Source: Rheinheimera oceanensis
Lineage (GTDB): Bacteria > Pseudomonadota > Gammaproteobacteria > Enterobacterales > Alteromonadaceae
Direction: 5' to 3'
NCBI RefSeq assembly: GCF_018831085.1
Contig: NZ_JAGPNM010000001.1
Coordinates: 496,001-560,000, forward strand
DNA length: 64,000 nucleotides
Within the stretch, counting starts at the first letter, position 1; each line of letters starts with the position of its first letter. A program made the position numbers and the translations under genes. Below are positions 55,933 to 64,000 of the stretch, piece after piece. The notes beneath the pieces are model-generated. The model saw only the letters and a list, made by a program, of their open reading frames with translations. It did not search any database and was not told the origin of the DNA.

Positions 55933-56514
55933 ATGATGAACACACCGTGCCGCTGCCACTGGGTAGATTTAACCAAACCGGATTATGTTGCCTACCACGA
56001 TACAGAATGGGGCGTGCCGGTGTATGACGACAACAAGCTGTTTGAGTTTTTAACGCTGGAAGCAGCACAGGCCGGGCTTAGCTGGTACACGGTACTGAAA
56101 AAGCGTGATAGCTACCGTGCCGCTTTTGCTAATTTTGACCCGGTAAAAGTAGCCGCCTTTGATGACGCCAAAGCGGCTGAACTGCTGCAAAACCCCGGTA
56201 TTATCCGCAACCGGTTAAAAGTAGCTGCGGCTATTAATAACGCCGCCCGGTTTTTAGAAGTACAAGCCGAGTTTGGCAGCTTCAGCAACTACCAATGGCG
56301 CTTTGTAAACGGCCAGCCGCAGTTAAACAGCATTGCCAGCCCGGCCGATTACCGCGCTACCAGCCCGGAATCAGATGCAATGAGCAAAGACCTAAAAAAG
56401 CGTGGCTTTAAGTTTGTTGGCTCCACCATTATTTACGCCCATATGCAGGCCTGCGGTATGGTAAATGATCATCACAATAACTGCTTTCGCAAAACACAGG
56501 TAGTAGCAAACTAA
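55933..56514 (+). CDS. tag: DNA-3-methyladenine glycosylase I
   Basis: Removes 3-methyladenine from alkylated DNA. 193 residues (E. coli 187). The N-terminus has CRCHWVDLTKPDYVAYHDTEWG (zinc-site Cys and conserved His/Glu at residues 6-27), and the C-terminal FVGSTIIYAHMQACGMVND carries the other zinc residues. ATG 55933 or 55936 may be used. It sits between the amidohydrolase and a GNAT gene in one tight run. Confidence 0.97.
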   Translation: MMNTPCRCHWVDLTKPDYVAYHDTEWGVPVYDDNKLFEFLTLEAAQAGLSWYTVLKKRDSYRAAFANFDPVKVAAFDDAKAAELLQNPGIIRNRLKVAAAINNAARFLEVQAEFGSFSNYQWRFVNGQPQLNSIASPADYRATSPESDAMSKDLKKRGFKFVGSTIIYAHMQACGMVNDHHNNCFRKTQVVAN

Positions 56515-56515
56515 G

Positions 56516-57022
56516 ATGCAACCGGCTGAGATTACAATACGTGCAGCGAATACTGGTGATGCTGCAGCAATAGTGGCTATTTATAACCACTACATTACCA
56601 ATACTGCAGTGAGCTTTGAAACCGAAGAAATTGATGCACCACAGATGCAAAACCGGATCAGCGAGGTACTGCAGGCCAACCTGCCCTATCTGGTAGCTGA
56701 AGATAGCAACGGTAATATCACCGGTTATGCCTATGCCACTAAATGGCGGGCCAGGTTTGCTTACCGTTTTTCGGTAGAGATCAGCGTCTATCTGGCGCCT
56801 GGTGCTACCGGTGCCGGTATAGGTTCAATGCTGTATCGCCAGCTATTTTCCCAACTGAAACAACGCGGTATTCATGCGGTTATTGCCGGCATTGCTCTGC
56901 CAAATGATGCCAGCATAGCGCTGCATAAAAAATTTGCTATGACGCAGGTAGCCGAGTTTAAACAGGTGGGTTTTAAGTTTAATCAATGGCTGGATGTCGG
57001 CTACTGGCAGGTGTTGTTGTAA
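56516..57022 (+). CDS. GNAT N-acetyltransferase, phosphinothricin acetyltransferase-like
   Basis: A 168-residue acetyltransferase of the PAT subgroup. It has ITIRAANTGDAAAIVAIYNHY at the start, the acetyl-CoA motif APGATGAGIGSMLYRQLF near residue 93, and ALPNDASIALHKKFAM near residue 125. The family acetylates amino acid-like compounds such as phosphinothricin or methionine sulfoximine. One base after the tag stop, so cotranscribed. Confidence 0.9.
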   Translation: MQPAEITIRAANTGDAAAIVAIYNHYITNTAVSFETEEIDAPQMQNRISEVLQANLPYLVAEDSNGNITGYAYATKWRARFAYRFSVEISVYLAPGATGAGIGSMLYRQLFSQLKQRGIHAVIAGIALPNDASIALHKKFAMTQVAEFKQVGFKFNQWLDVGYWQVLL

Positions 57023-57044
57023 CATTTTTCACCAGAGTAGCTAT

Positions 57045-57566
57045 TCAATCGTTTGAGTGCGTAAGATAATTGCCAGGGTCAATATAAAACATTTTTTTAT
57101 AGCCCTGGCTGCTGCCGTCTGCCGCCCAGGGTGCAGGAATAAGCCGTACTATAGAATAATGCAGATGAGGCGGTTTGCCTTTGGCATTACCGCTATCTCC
57201 TATCGTACCAATAACCTCACCCGAACTTACCGCTGTAAAACCGGTGATATTTATGCTGTTAAGGTGCGAAAAATAATGCAGCCGCCATTTCGGCCCCAAC
57301 ACCAATACTACCTTACCGCCTTTGGATATTTCGCCCTGATATAACACTATGCCGGCTGTTGTACTGGTTACAGCAGTACCCTTTTTAGCAAAAATATCAA
57401 TCCCCTTGTGCACGCCGGAGCTGCCCCAGGGTTCATACCAGAAAGTGTCCGGGTGCCAGTCGCGGTGGGTAGCACCAGCCACCGGCATTTTAATGCGCTC
57501 GGGCAATGCAAAGCCTGCAACCAGCACAGCCAGAATTAACAACAGCAAGTAATTTTTTATTTTCAT
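57045..57566 (-). CDS. M23-family metallopeptidase, membrane-anchored
   Basis: 173 residues. An N-terminal membrane segment (NYLLLLILAVLVAGFALPE) is followed by the LytM/M23 domain, with HKGIDIFAKKGTAV (His and Asp ligands, near residue 58) and HLHYSI (ligand His, near residue 138). The family cuts peptidoglycan crosslinks or activates amidases. The downstream gene on the plus strand ends 22 bases away. Confidence 0.9.
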   Translation of the reverse strand: MKIKNYLLLLILAVLVAGFALPERIKMPVAGATHRDWHPDTFWYEPWGSSGVHKGIDIFAKKGTAVTSTTAGIVLYQGEISKGGKVVLVLGPKWRLHYFSHLNSINITGFTAVSSGEVIGTIGDSGNAKGKPPHLHYSIVRLIPAPWAADGSSQGYKKMFYIDPGNYLTHSND

Positions 57567-57842
57567 AGTGCCAAGATATAACTGAGCTAAAGTTAATAGC
57601 TAATTAACAACCACTGTGCTTGCGACATTCTGTTGCTTATGAAAGTTTTACGTTTTACGCCGGTAAGATATTCAGCCCCGGCTCAATTTCTACTCCCGTT
57701 ATCCCGCTCACTCACCAGCCTCTAACAACCCTTCTGCCTGATTCAATTGCGCTATTCGTTAGCCTGGCGGTATAGGCACAAAACCTGCTTACCGTGCTTA
57801 TATCCCTAGTATCGTTCTGTGTAACTTAACCGGAGGTACCTG

Positions 57843-58745
57843 ATGAAGACGCAAAACCAGTGCAGTATGCAAGATCCCCGTAAGCAGTATCAGATAGATA
57901 ACACCCACTATGATGAAACCCAGCCTGACCCTGCGCTTGATGCAATATTATCGCCCAGAGCGGATCACGGTGAAAACAGCTATCAGGGTAGTGACAGATT
58001 AACAGGCCGAAAAGCGCTGATCACCGGTGGTGATTCAGGTATTGGCCGCGCTGTAGCTATTGCCTTTGCCCGCGAAGGCGCTGATGTGGTGATCAGCTAT
58101 CTCCCGTCTGAAGAACAAGATGCTCATACCGTGCTAAAAGAATTGCACGCCGCTGAGGTAAAAGCCTATGCAGTAGCCGGCGATATTTCAGATGAAAAGT
58201 TTTGCCAAAGCCTGGTGCGACAAGCAGCTGAAAAGCTGGGCAGTATCGATATACTGGTAAATAACGCCGGCAAGCAACAGTTTGTGGCGGAATTGGCGGA
58301 GCTAAGCAGTGAACAATTTCAGCAAACTTATGCAACCAATGTGTTTGCCATGTTTTGGATTACCAAAGCTGCACTGCCGCATATGCCAGCCGGTGCCAGT
58401 ATAATTAATACTACGTCAATCCAGTCTTACCAACCATCGGCCGGTTTGCTGGACTATGCCTCCAGTAAAAGCGCTATTACCGGCTTTACCAAAAGTTTAG
58501 CTAAGATGCTGATCAAAAAAGGCATAAGGGTTAATGCCGTAGCGCCGGGCCCAATTTGGACGCCGTTACAACAAAGTGGTGGCCAACCTGCAGACAAACT
58601 GGAAGAATTTGGCCAGAATACACCGATGGGCCGCCCCGGCCAGCCGGCTGAATTAGCACCGGCTTACGTTTATCTGGCGTCGCAGGAATCTGGTTATGTT
58701 ACCGCTGAAGTACTTGGCGTAACCGGCGGCCAGCATCTGCCATAA
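57843..58745 (+). CDS. Short-chain dehydrogenase/reductase, YghA-like
   Basis: A 300-residue NAD(P) oxidoreductase of the YghA/YhdF group. An N-terminal extension of about 50 residues (QDPRKQY...ENSYQGS) precedes TGGDSGIG (61-68, cofactor loop), NNAG (140-143), Ser192 and the YxxxK pair Tyr205-Lys209. ATG 57843 follows CCGGAGG. The family reduces aldehydes and sugars, with the physiological substrate unclear. Confidence 0.92.
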   Translation: MKTQNQCSMQDPRKQYQIDNTHYDETQPDPALDAILSPRADHGENSYQGSDRLTGRKALITGGDSGIGRAVAIAFAREGADVVISYLPSEEQDAHTVLKELHAAEVKAYAVAGDISDEKFCQSLVRQAAEKLGSIDILVNNAGKQQFVAELAELSSEQFQQTYATNVFAMFWITKAALPHMPAGASIINTTSIQSYQPSAGLLDYASSKSAITGFTKSLAKMLIKKGIRVNAVAPGPIWTPLQQSGGQPADKLEEFGQNTPMGRPGQPAELAPAYVYLASQESGYVTAEVLGVTGGQHLP

Positions 58746-58900
58746 GATAAAAACTGCAACAGACAGGTTGGTAAATATTACATTGCAGAACAGCAGGGCT
58801 GAAGACGGTTTACTTCATTCCTGTGCTAACGCCACAGGCTGATGCGATAAACCTGGTGATAGCACAGTAAAAACCAGCGCAATAATATTTTTGCAGGTTA

Positions 58901-60232
58901 TTACTGCGATTTTGCTTCACGTTTTGTTGTTTTCTGCCCCAGCACCAATTCTGCCGGTATAGAGAAAGAAAAGCTGCTGCCTTTACCCGGCTCACTGAAA
59001 ATCATTAACCGGCTGTTATGGCGCGACAATACGTGTTTTACAATCGCCAGCCCCAACCCGGTACCACCGGTATTGCGGGCGCGGGCCTGATCTACCCGGT
59101 AAAAGCGCTCGGTAAGCCGCTTTACATGATGTGCTGCTATACCTTCACCATTGTCGTTAACGGCAAACAACGCTTTTAAATGCTGGCGCTGCCAGCTAAC
59201 GGTGATATCACCACCGGCCGGGGTATATTTAATAGCATTAGTTACCAGATTGGAGAAAGCACTGCGTAGCTCTTCGGTAACACCAGTAACCTTCAGGCTG
59301 TCGTCAATATCAAAGCGGATGCTGTGCTGTTTTTCACGGTTCAATGTTTGTGCCTCCTGCTCCAGTTGGTGCAGCATAGCCGGCACATCTACTATTGGTT
59401 CAAACTGCACCCTGGCCGAGGCTTCAATACGCGACAGTGTTAACAGCTGCTGCACCAGAGAATCCATGCGTTTGGTTTGATCCAACATAACGTTATGGGC
59501 TTTTTTCCACATGGCTTTATCAGGCAGATGTTCGTCGTCCATCACTTCAAGATAGCCCTGCAGCACAGTAAGTGGCGTGCGCAGCTCATGTGATACATTG
59601 GCGACAAAGTCTTTGCGGATTTGCTCCAGCTGCTTTAGCTGAGTAATATCGCGCACAATCAGCAGGTATTGCTCTGCGCCGTAAGACATAATATTAAATT
59701 CAAGCGTCAGTTGATCGTTAACCGGCGAGGCAAGTTCAAGCGGTTGCTCAAACTTGGCGTGTTTTAAATAATGCAAAAAATCAGGGTGACGGATCAGGTT
59801 GTCTAACCGCTGGCCTTCATCAGCCGGCCAATGCAGGCCTACCAGAATTTGCGCCAGCTTATTGCTCCAGATAATGCTCCAGTCGTCAGTTAGCACCACT
59901 ACCGCTTCAGGCAGGGCTTCGGCACCATCACGAAAACGCCGTACTACATTACGTAGCTCACGCTTTTTACGTCTGTCGCGCCGTTGCAGGTAATAGATAC
60001 CTTCGAATAAATGTCCCCAGATGCCTTCGCTGATCGGTGGTGATAATTTGCGGTCACGCCACAGCCATTTATCCATTAAAAATAAGTGATGGTAATGCCA
60101 AAGCAACAGCGCGACTGTAAAAATAAGTAATGCCAGCAGCAGGCTGTTAGAAATAAGGCCAACCAGAGCAATAAAACAGTAAAAAAGGAAGAGTTTAGTG
60201 TATACCTTCCTTTTTGATAACAGTTGGCGCAT
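58901..60232 (-). CDS. phoR: Phosphate-regulon sensor histidine kinase PhoR
   Basis: 443 residues. Two membrane helices near residues 13-48, a short cytoplasmic linker, a PAS domain at about 105-200, then the kinase core: SHELRTP with the phosphorylated His215, NLVTNAIKYTPAG near residue 320 (N box), DNGEGI and GGTGLGLAIVKHV for ATP binding. It is 18 bases after phoB. It would phosphorylate PhoB when phosphate is scarce. Confidence 0.97.
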   Translation of the reverse strand: MRQLLSKRKVYTKLFLFYCFIALVGLISNSLLLALLIFTVALLLWHYHHLFLMDKWLWRDRKLSPPISEGIWGHLFEGIYYLQRRDRRKKRELRNVVRRFRDGAEALPEAVVVLTDDWSIIWSNKLAQILVGLHWPADEGQRLDNLIRHPDFLHYLKHAKFEQPLELASPVNDQLTLEFNIMSYGAEQYLLIVRDITQLKQLEQIRKDFVANVSHELRTPLTVLQGYLEVMDDEHLPDKAMWKKAHNVMLDQTKRMDSLVQQLLTLSRIEASARVQFEPIVDVPAMLHQLEQEAQTLNREKQHSIRFDIDDSLKVTGVTEELRSAFSNLVTNAIKYTPAGGDITVSWQRQHLKALFAVNDNGEGIAAHHVKRLTERFYRVDQARARNTGGTGLGLAIVKHVLSRHNSRLMIFSEPGKGSSFSFSIPAELVLGQKTTKREAKSQ

Positions 60233-60250
60233 AGCGTTAGGGTTTAGCCT

Positions 60251-60937
60251 CTATTTAGCAGAGAAACGGTAGCCTGAGCCCCGCACGGTTTGCACTAATC
60301 TATCATGACCGGCAACAGAAATCGCCTTGCGTAAACGGCGGATATGCACATCTACTGTGCGGTCTTCTACATACACATTGGTGCCCCAGACATGATCCAG
60401 CAGTTGTTCACGGCTGTAAACCCGCTCCGGGTGAGTCATAAAGAAATGCAGTAAGCGAAACTCGGTTGGCCCCATATCCAGCGCCTGATCAGAAGCCATT
60501 ACGCGGTGCGACACCGGGTCAAGCTTTAACCCCTGAACTTCGATTACTTCATCCAGGCTGGTAGGTGCCACGCGGCGGATCACCGCTTTAATGCGGGCCA
60601 TCAGCTCTTTGGGTGAAAATGGCTTGGTAACATAATCATCGGCGCCTACTTCCAGGCCACGTACTTTATCTTCTTCTTCACCGCGGGCGGTAATCATAAT
60701 GATAGGAATATTACGGGTAAGGTCGTGCTGCTTCATTTTCTTTGCGATCTGAATACCGCTGCCACCGGGCAACATCCAGTCCAGCAGAACTAAATCAGGG
60801 TAGGGTTCAACCAGTGCATTAATGGCAGAGTCGAAATCTTCTGCCGTTGCAGCCTGATAACCGTTTTGTTCCAGCACAAAACACAGCATATCGCGGATGG
60901 GCGCTTCATCTTCTACAACCAGGATTCTTCTTGACAT
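60251..60937 (-). CDS. phoB: Phosphate-regulon response regulator PhoB
   Basis: 228 residues. Receiver domain 1-120 with Asp53 ([12 protein letters not shown]) and acidic pocket residues (VVEDEAP); the winged-helix DNA-binding domain is at about 130-228 ([16 protein letters not shown] and [17 protein letters not shown]). It starts with [15 protein letters not shown], as usual. It has a Pho box upstream, so it likely controls itself. Confidence 0.98.
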   Translation of the reverse strand: MSRRILVVEDEAPIRDMLCFVLEQNGYQAATAEDFDSAINALVEPYPDLVLLDWMLPGGSGIQIAKKMKQHDLTRNIPIIMITARGEEEDKVRGLEVGADDYVTKPFSPKELMARIKAVIRRVAPTSLDEVIEVQGLKLDPVSHRVMASDQALDMGPTEFRLLHFFMTHPERVYSREQLLDHVWGTNVYVEDRTVDVHIRRLRKAISVAGHDRLVQTVRGSGYRFSAK

Positions 60938-60984
60938 AGTGTTCTACCGAAGTGTTTAGCATGCACCTATTATGCGCATAAATT

Positions 60985-61002
60985 ATGACAATTTTATGAA
61001 AT
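60985..61002 (-). promoter_or_regulatory. Candidate Pho box upstream of phoB
   Basis: Minus strand ATTTCAT AAAA TTGTCAT, agreeing with the PhoB consensus at 15 of 18 positions, 48-65 bases before the phoB start. Confidence 0.75.
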
Positions 61003-61043
61003 AAAATAAAATAAACATATAATTAACACGGCTGGGCATTTAA

Positions 61044-61073
61044 TAAAAAAACCGCAACGAGTGCGGTTTTTTT
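61044..61073 (-). terminator. Intrinsic terminator after the porin gene
   Basis: AAAAACCGCA, ACGAG loop, TGCGGTTTTT: a strong, two-way hairpin with A and T runs on both sides, 15 bases past the porin stop. Confidence 0.93.
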
Positions 61074-61087
61074 ACAGGAGGCGTTAA

Positions 61088-62125
61088 TCAGAAGCTGTAC
61101 TGCAGACCCAGAGATAAACCAGTAGCGTTCTCACCACGAATAGTACTTAGTTGAGTATCGCGCCCACCAGCTGATACGCGGAAGCTGGCATTATCATCAT
61201 TAGATGTTACGCCATAGGCTACATACATCACCAGATCTTTACCGAAGTTGCGGTCGGCACCAATAACAAACATATTAGCACCGGTGTCGTCAGCATCGTT
61301 GTCACCGGCTACGTAATATTGGCTGCGCAGAGTATAAGCGCCCATTTTGTAGCTGGCACCGATACCGTACACATTGCGGTCACCACCTGGTACATCGCTG
61401 GCATTCTGATACATACCGGCTAAACGGAAAGCATCAGTGATGTCATAGAACACACCTACACGCACTGCGCTTGGGTCCAGATCATTTTGGCCTTCAAAAG
61501 TTTCATATGCTACAGCAGCATAGAAGCCTTTAACTTCATAGCTTACCGACATACTGTAAGATTCCTGCACGTTGTCTACTGTTGCGCCGGTGTTGTTGTG
61601 CGGCGTGTAGTGCAGGTCAAACGTGAAGTTGTTCATTTTCGGGCTGCGGTAATGCACACCGTTTTTATAACGCTCGTCAAACACGTTACCGATATTGGCA
61701 TTAGTATCGCCTGAAGTGCTGGTACGGGTTAAGTTACGGATATCACCGATACGGTCACCGAACATGTCTACTTTGCCACGCACTGCTTTTAATGGTGTAT
61801 CAAACTGACCGGCACGTACCTGGCCGAAATCACCTTTGATACCAACGAAAGAATCACGCGATGCCCAGTTGCCAGAACCTTCATCAAAACGGATATTCTG
61901 TTCAATCTGCACAAAAGCTTCTAAATCGCCTTCCAGTTTAGTGCTGGCTTTAAAACCCAGACGGCTGGAGTTACTTGACACGTTAGTGCCATCTTCATCA
62001 CCGTTATCCAGTGAGTCCAGTGATAAATGGGCGCGGCCATATATGGTAACGTCAGCAGCCATAGCCGGAACAGCTAAAGAAGCCAGTACAGCGGCGGCAA
62101 CCAGACCAAATTTGATTGTTTTCAT
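61088..62125 (-). CDS. Gram-negative outer-membrane porin
   Basis: A 345-residue trimeric porin of the general gram-negative class. Signal peptide MKTIKFGLVAAAVLASLAVPAMA, then ADVTIYGRAHLSLDSLDNG, the standard start of the barrel. FVQIEQNIRF, and VGIKGDFGQVRAGQF with the L3 constriction-loop lead, are typical, and the protein ends in Phe (LGLQYSF) for BAM recognition. A Pho box lies in its promoter, so a phosphate-related role (as for PhoE) is inferred from regulation. Confidence 0.93.
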   Translation of the reverse strand: MKTIKFGLVAAAVLASLAVPAMAADVTIYGRAHLSLDSLDNGDEDGTNVSSNSSRLGFKASTKLEGDLEAFVQIEQNIRFDEGSGNWASRDSFVGIKGDFGQVRAGQFDTPLKAVRGKVDMFGDRIGDIRNLTRTSTSGDTNANIGNVFDERYKNGVHYRSPKMNNFTFDLHYTPHNNTGATVDNVQESYSMSVSYEVKGFYAAVAYETFEGQNDLDPSAVRVGVFYDITDAFRLAGMYQNASDVPGGDRNVYGIGASYKMGAYTLRSQYYVAGDNDADDTGANMFVIGADRNFGKDLVMYVAYGVTSNDDNASFRVSAGGRDTQLSTIRGENATGLSLGLQYSF

Positions 62126-62216
62126 ATTACTCTCCGAATAGTCGTTATTATCGATGTGCCTGTGTTTAACTGGGGCACAGTATCGGCAGAGAAAATGTCG
62201 GTATGATGTCTGTTTG

Positions 62217-62234
62217 GTGACAGTTTTATGACGA
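62217..62234 (-). promoter_or_regulatory. Candidate Pho box upstream of the porin
   Basis: Minus strand TCGTCAT AAAA CTGTCAC, agreeing with the PhoB consensus at 16 of 18 positions, with an exact second half-site, 92-109 bases before the porin start. Confidence 0.8.
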
Positions 62235-62283
62235 AAGCAAAATTAACCTTATTGCGTTTATTGCCCTTAAGCTGGTCAGGCAG

Positions 62284-62314
62284 AAAAAACAAAGCCCCAT
62301 GTTAGCGGGGCCTT
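62284..62314 (-). terminator. Intrinsic terminator of the TonB-dependent receptor
   Basis: On the minus strand AAGGCCCC, an 8-base loop, GGGGCTTT (one G-T pair) and a T-run, 27 bases past the receptor stop. Confidence 0.9.
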
Positions 62315-62340
62315 GTTACATTTAACTGGTGGTGCTGATG

Positions 62341-64000
62341 TTATTTAAAGGTGTAACGCACACCAACCGCATAACGCGGGCCGTACTGCCTGGCAAACAG
62401 AAATTGCTCTTCATAACGGCCATAACCACGCTCGGTTTCATTATTCAGGTTAATGCCTTCGAAGAACACCGTCAGGTTGTCATTAATGTTGTAATTTATG
62501 CTCATATCCCACTGGCCAAAGGATTTAGCAAACTGCGGCGGAGCATCAGACGAGCCTTGTGCCTGCCCTACTCCAATCAGGTATTTATCACGCCAGGCAT
62601 AAGTGACTTTTACTGATAAACCATGATTTTCGTAAAACAGCTGGAAGTTGGCAGAGTCACTCAGCCCGGTCAGCGGTGCTTGTTGATCCAGACTTTCCGT
62701 ATTGAACTTAACATCACCATCAACAAAGGTAGCATTGGCGCCAATACCAAAACCACTATCGCCCAGCAGATGCTGTACTGCAATTTCAAAACCATCGACT
62801 GATTTCTTATCTGTGTTAGCTGGCTGGCTTATGTTCCAGACAATAAGCGGATCATTGGCGGAAGGCTCAATTTTACCTTCTGCATTGCCATGCCCGTTTG
62901 CCAGCATTTGCTCAAAAATGGCGGTGCTGGTTGCCTGCTCACCACGGGCCTCAATATCGGCAATAGCTTGCAAATAGCGGGGGCCATTAAGCACATCATG
63001 CAAACCGTCGATAGTCAGTTCAGTAATAGTGGTCTGAATAAAATTATCAACATCCTTTTTAAAGTATCCTACCGCAGCGTAGCTGCCTTCGGCATAGTAA
63101 TACTCCAGGCTCAGATCCAGATTCGTAGACTCAAACGGCAGCAGATTGGTATTTCCCTGGCTACCGGTACGGGATCCTGGTTTGGGGCTGCCACTTAAAC
63201 TACGCCCACCGGCCAACAAGCCCAGCGGAGCACGGGAAATTGTTTTGCCCCAGGAAAACCGCGCCACAATATCGTCGGTTACATCAACCCGGAAATCAAA
63301 CATGGGCAATAACACATCATGTTTACCGGTTTGGCCGAGGAATGTATCCTGCCCCTGCTCATATTGCATAATCCATTCTGATGCACTATCCCAGTTTACC
63401 TGGCGCTCTACCCGCTGACGCACATTACTGGTAACGTCGGTTTCTTCATAACGCAGGCCGGCATTTAACCGCACCGGAAAACGACCAACATCAAACTGCC
63501 AGTCAGACTGCAGATAAATACTGGTGGTTTTTTCTTCTACAGAACTTTCGCTGTCAATGCCGTCAAAGTAAGCATCCGGCACATAGACATCGCCCCCCAT
63601 CACGGCTTCAGTTAAAAATGCCCTCTGCCGGGCCACTGCTTCATCAAAATCGTAGGTATAGTAATAAGGCGAAGCCATGCTAAGGCCTCCGCCACTGAAT
63701 TGATCAAGAAAGTTTGCTGTAGAGTGGCGAACAAACATGCTGTCCGGAAAAATCGCCGTAAAACTGGGGTTAAAACCCGGGCCGCCACGCAAACCGCTCC
63801 AGGCTTCATAGCCCCCCATGGTTTGCTTGGTATGTGCTACACCGCTACTGATACTAACAAGCGGTATTTTAAACACCGAGTTATACCAGGTGCCATCCAG
63901 TTGCAGTTGTTTAATGGCCGACTCACCCGGTGAATGGGTAAACTGACTGAAGTTAGAGTCTATCTCCCCCGGAGCCAGTTCATTGGTGCCATTGCGCCAT
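62341..64000 (-). CDS. TonB-dependent receptor, C-terminal part (5' truncated by window edge)
   Basis: The frame is open from the right edge to the TAA at 62341-62343, giving about 553 visible residues; the GTG at 63876 is only internal. The sequence is the second half of a TonB-dependent barrel: the repeated beta-strand pattern, RLNAGLRYEETDVTSNVRQR, the DLSLEYYYAEGSYAAVGYFK block, and the terminal RQYGPRYAVGVRYTFK, characteristic of proteobacterial receptors with large plugs. The plug domain and TonB box are outside the window. The substrate cannot be read; many of this group take up carbohydrates or siderophores. Confidence 0.9.
   Translation of the reverse strand, partial: WRNGTNELAPGEIDSNFSQFTHSPGESAIKQLQLDGTWYNSVFKIPLVSISSGVAHTKQTMGGYEAWSGLRGGPGFNPSFTAIFPDSMFVRHSTANFLDQFSGGGLSMASPYYYTYDFDEAVARQRAFLTEAVMGGDVYVPDAYFDGIDSESSVEEKTTSIYLQSDWQFDVGRFPVRLNAGLRYEETDVTSNVRQRVERQVNWDSASEWIMQYEQGQDTFLGQTGKHDVLLPMFDFRVDVTDDIVARFSWGKTISRAPLGLLAGGRSLSGSPKPGSRTGSQGNTNLLPFESTNLDLSLEYYYAEGSYAAVGYFKKDVDNFIQTTITELTIDGLHDVLNGPRYLQAIADIEARGEQATSTAIFEQMLANGHGNAEGKIEPSANDPLIVWNISQPANTDKKSVDGFEIAVQHLLGDSGFGIGANATFVDGDVKFNTESLDQQAPLTGLSDSANFQLFYENHGLSVKVTYAWRDKYLIGVGQAQGSSDAPPQFAKSFGQWDMSINYNINDNLTVFFEGINLNNETERGYGRYEEQFLFARQYGPRYAVGVRYTFK

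Noticed and set aside
57567..57842. Possible small gene or regulatory RNA in the spacer before the SDR gene
   Set aside because: Only short frames without ribosome sites and no stable stem were seen; it is most simply a promoter region.

Overview
The window is a 64-kb piece of a gammaproteobacterial chromosome with moderate GC content. Gene content and protein style suggest an alteromonad close to Rheinheimera, Arsukibacterium or Alishewanella: dusB-fis, queA/tgt-yajC-secDF, a phosphoribulokinase homologue in a non-autotroph setting, an ExeM-type nuclease, a large secreted subtilase, a DP-EP family protein and a TonB receptor. The genus is inferred from gene content only. Coding density is high and most genes are ordinary chromosomal ones. 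No rRNA, tRNA, CRISPR array, transposase or integrase was recognised.

Region by region. 1-8 kb: end of a methyltransferase gene, purD tightly followed by a secreted nuclease gene, prkB, dusB-fis and purH (purD and purH are separated by about 4.6 kb instead of forming purHD). 8-10 kb: a higBA toxin-antitoxin module next to the frameshifted tail of a 2OG-Fe(II) oxygenase, then a gamma-glutamylcyclotransferase-like gene and sixA. 10-17.7 kb: a TauE-type permease, a PAS-GGDEF cyclase, a 1094-residue membrane-anchored winged-helix/STAND/TPR regulator with a small DP-EP protein downstream, ferredoxin-NADP reductase and an AI-2E family permease. 17.9-25.2 kb: a translationally coupled Mrp cation/proton antiporter operon (A/B fusion, C, D, E, F, G) ending in an MscS channel. 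25-33 kb: suhB, a TraB/GumN protein, rhodanese, secF-secD-yajC-tgt and queA. 33-40 kb: oxyR, a subtilase, then low-affinity phosphate uptake (pitA plus a DUF47 protein) and phoU. 40-44 kb: a GcvR-like regulator and ppk-ppx.

44-50 kb looks accessory: a leaderless class 3 lipase with a lipoprotein gene, an orphan membrane protein, an orphan HigA, and an arsenic operon (arsR-arsH-acr3) whose last gene is a CX5R phosphatase rather than a recognisable arsC. 50-58.7 kb: a secreted alpha/beta hydrolase with a NatAB-type ABC exporter behind a heptanucleotide repeat, an MBL hydrolase, an M20 amidohydrolase, tag, a GNAT, an M23 peptidase and an SDR. 58.9-64 kb: phoBR, a porin and a TonB-dependent receptor that runs off the right edge.

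Two themes link distant parts. First, phosphate: phoB, the porin and ppk each carry a good Pho box, and phoU, pitA-DUF47 and ppx lie in the same window, although no pst genes are present. Second, three intergenic copies of a cloverleaf-like structured repeat (at 4.7, 26.2 and 32.1 kb) share a long closing stem and internal hairpins with CAGGGAYG-type loops; this is the most notable structure not explained by genes.
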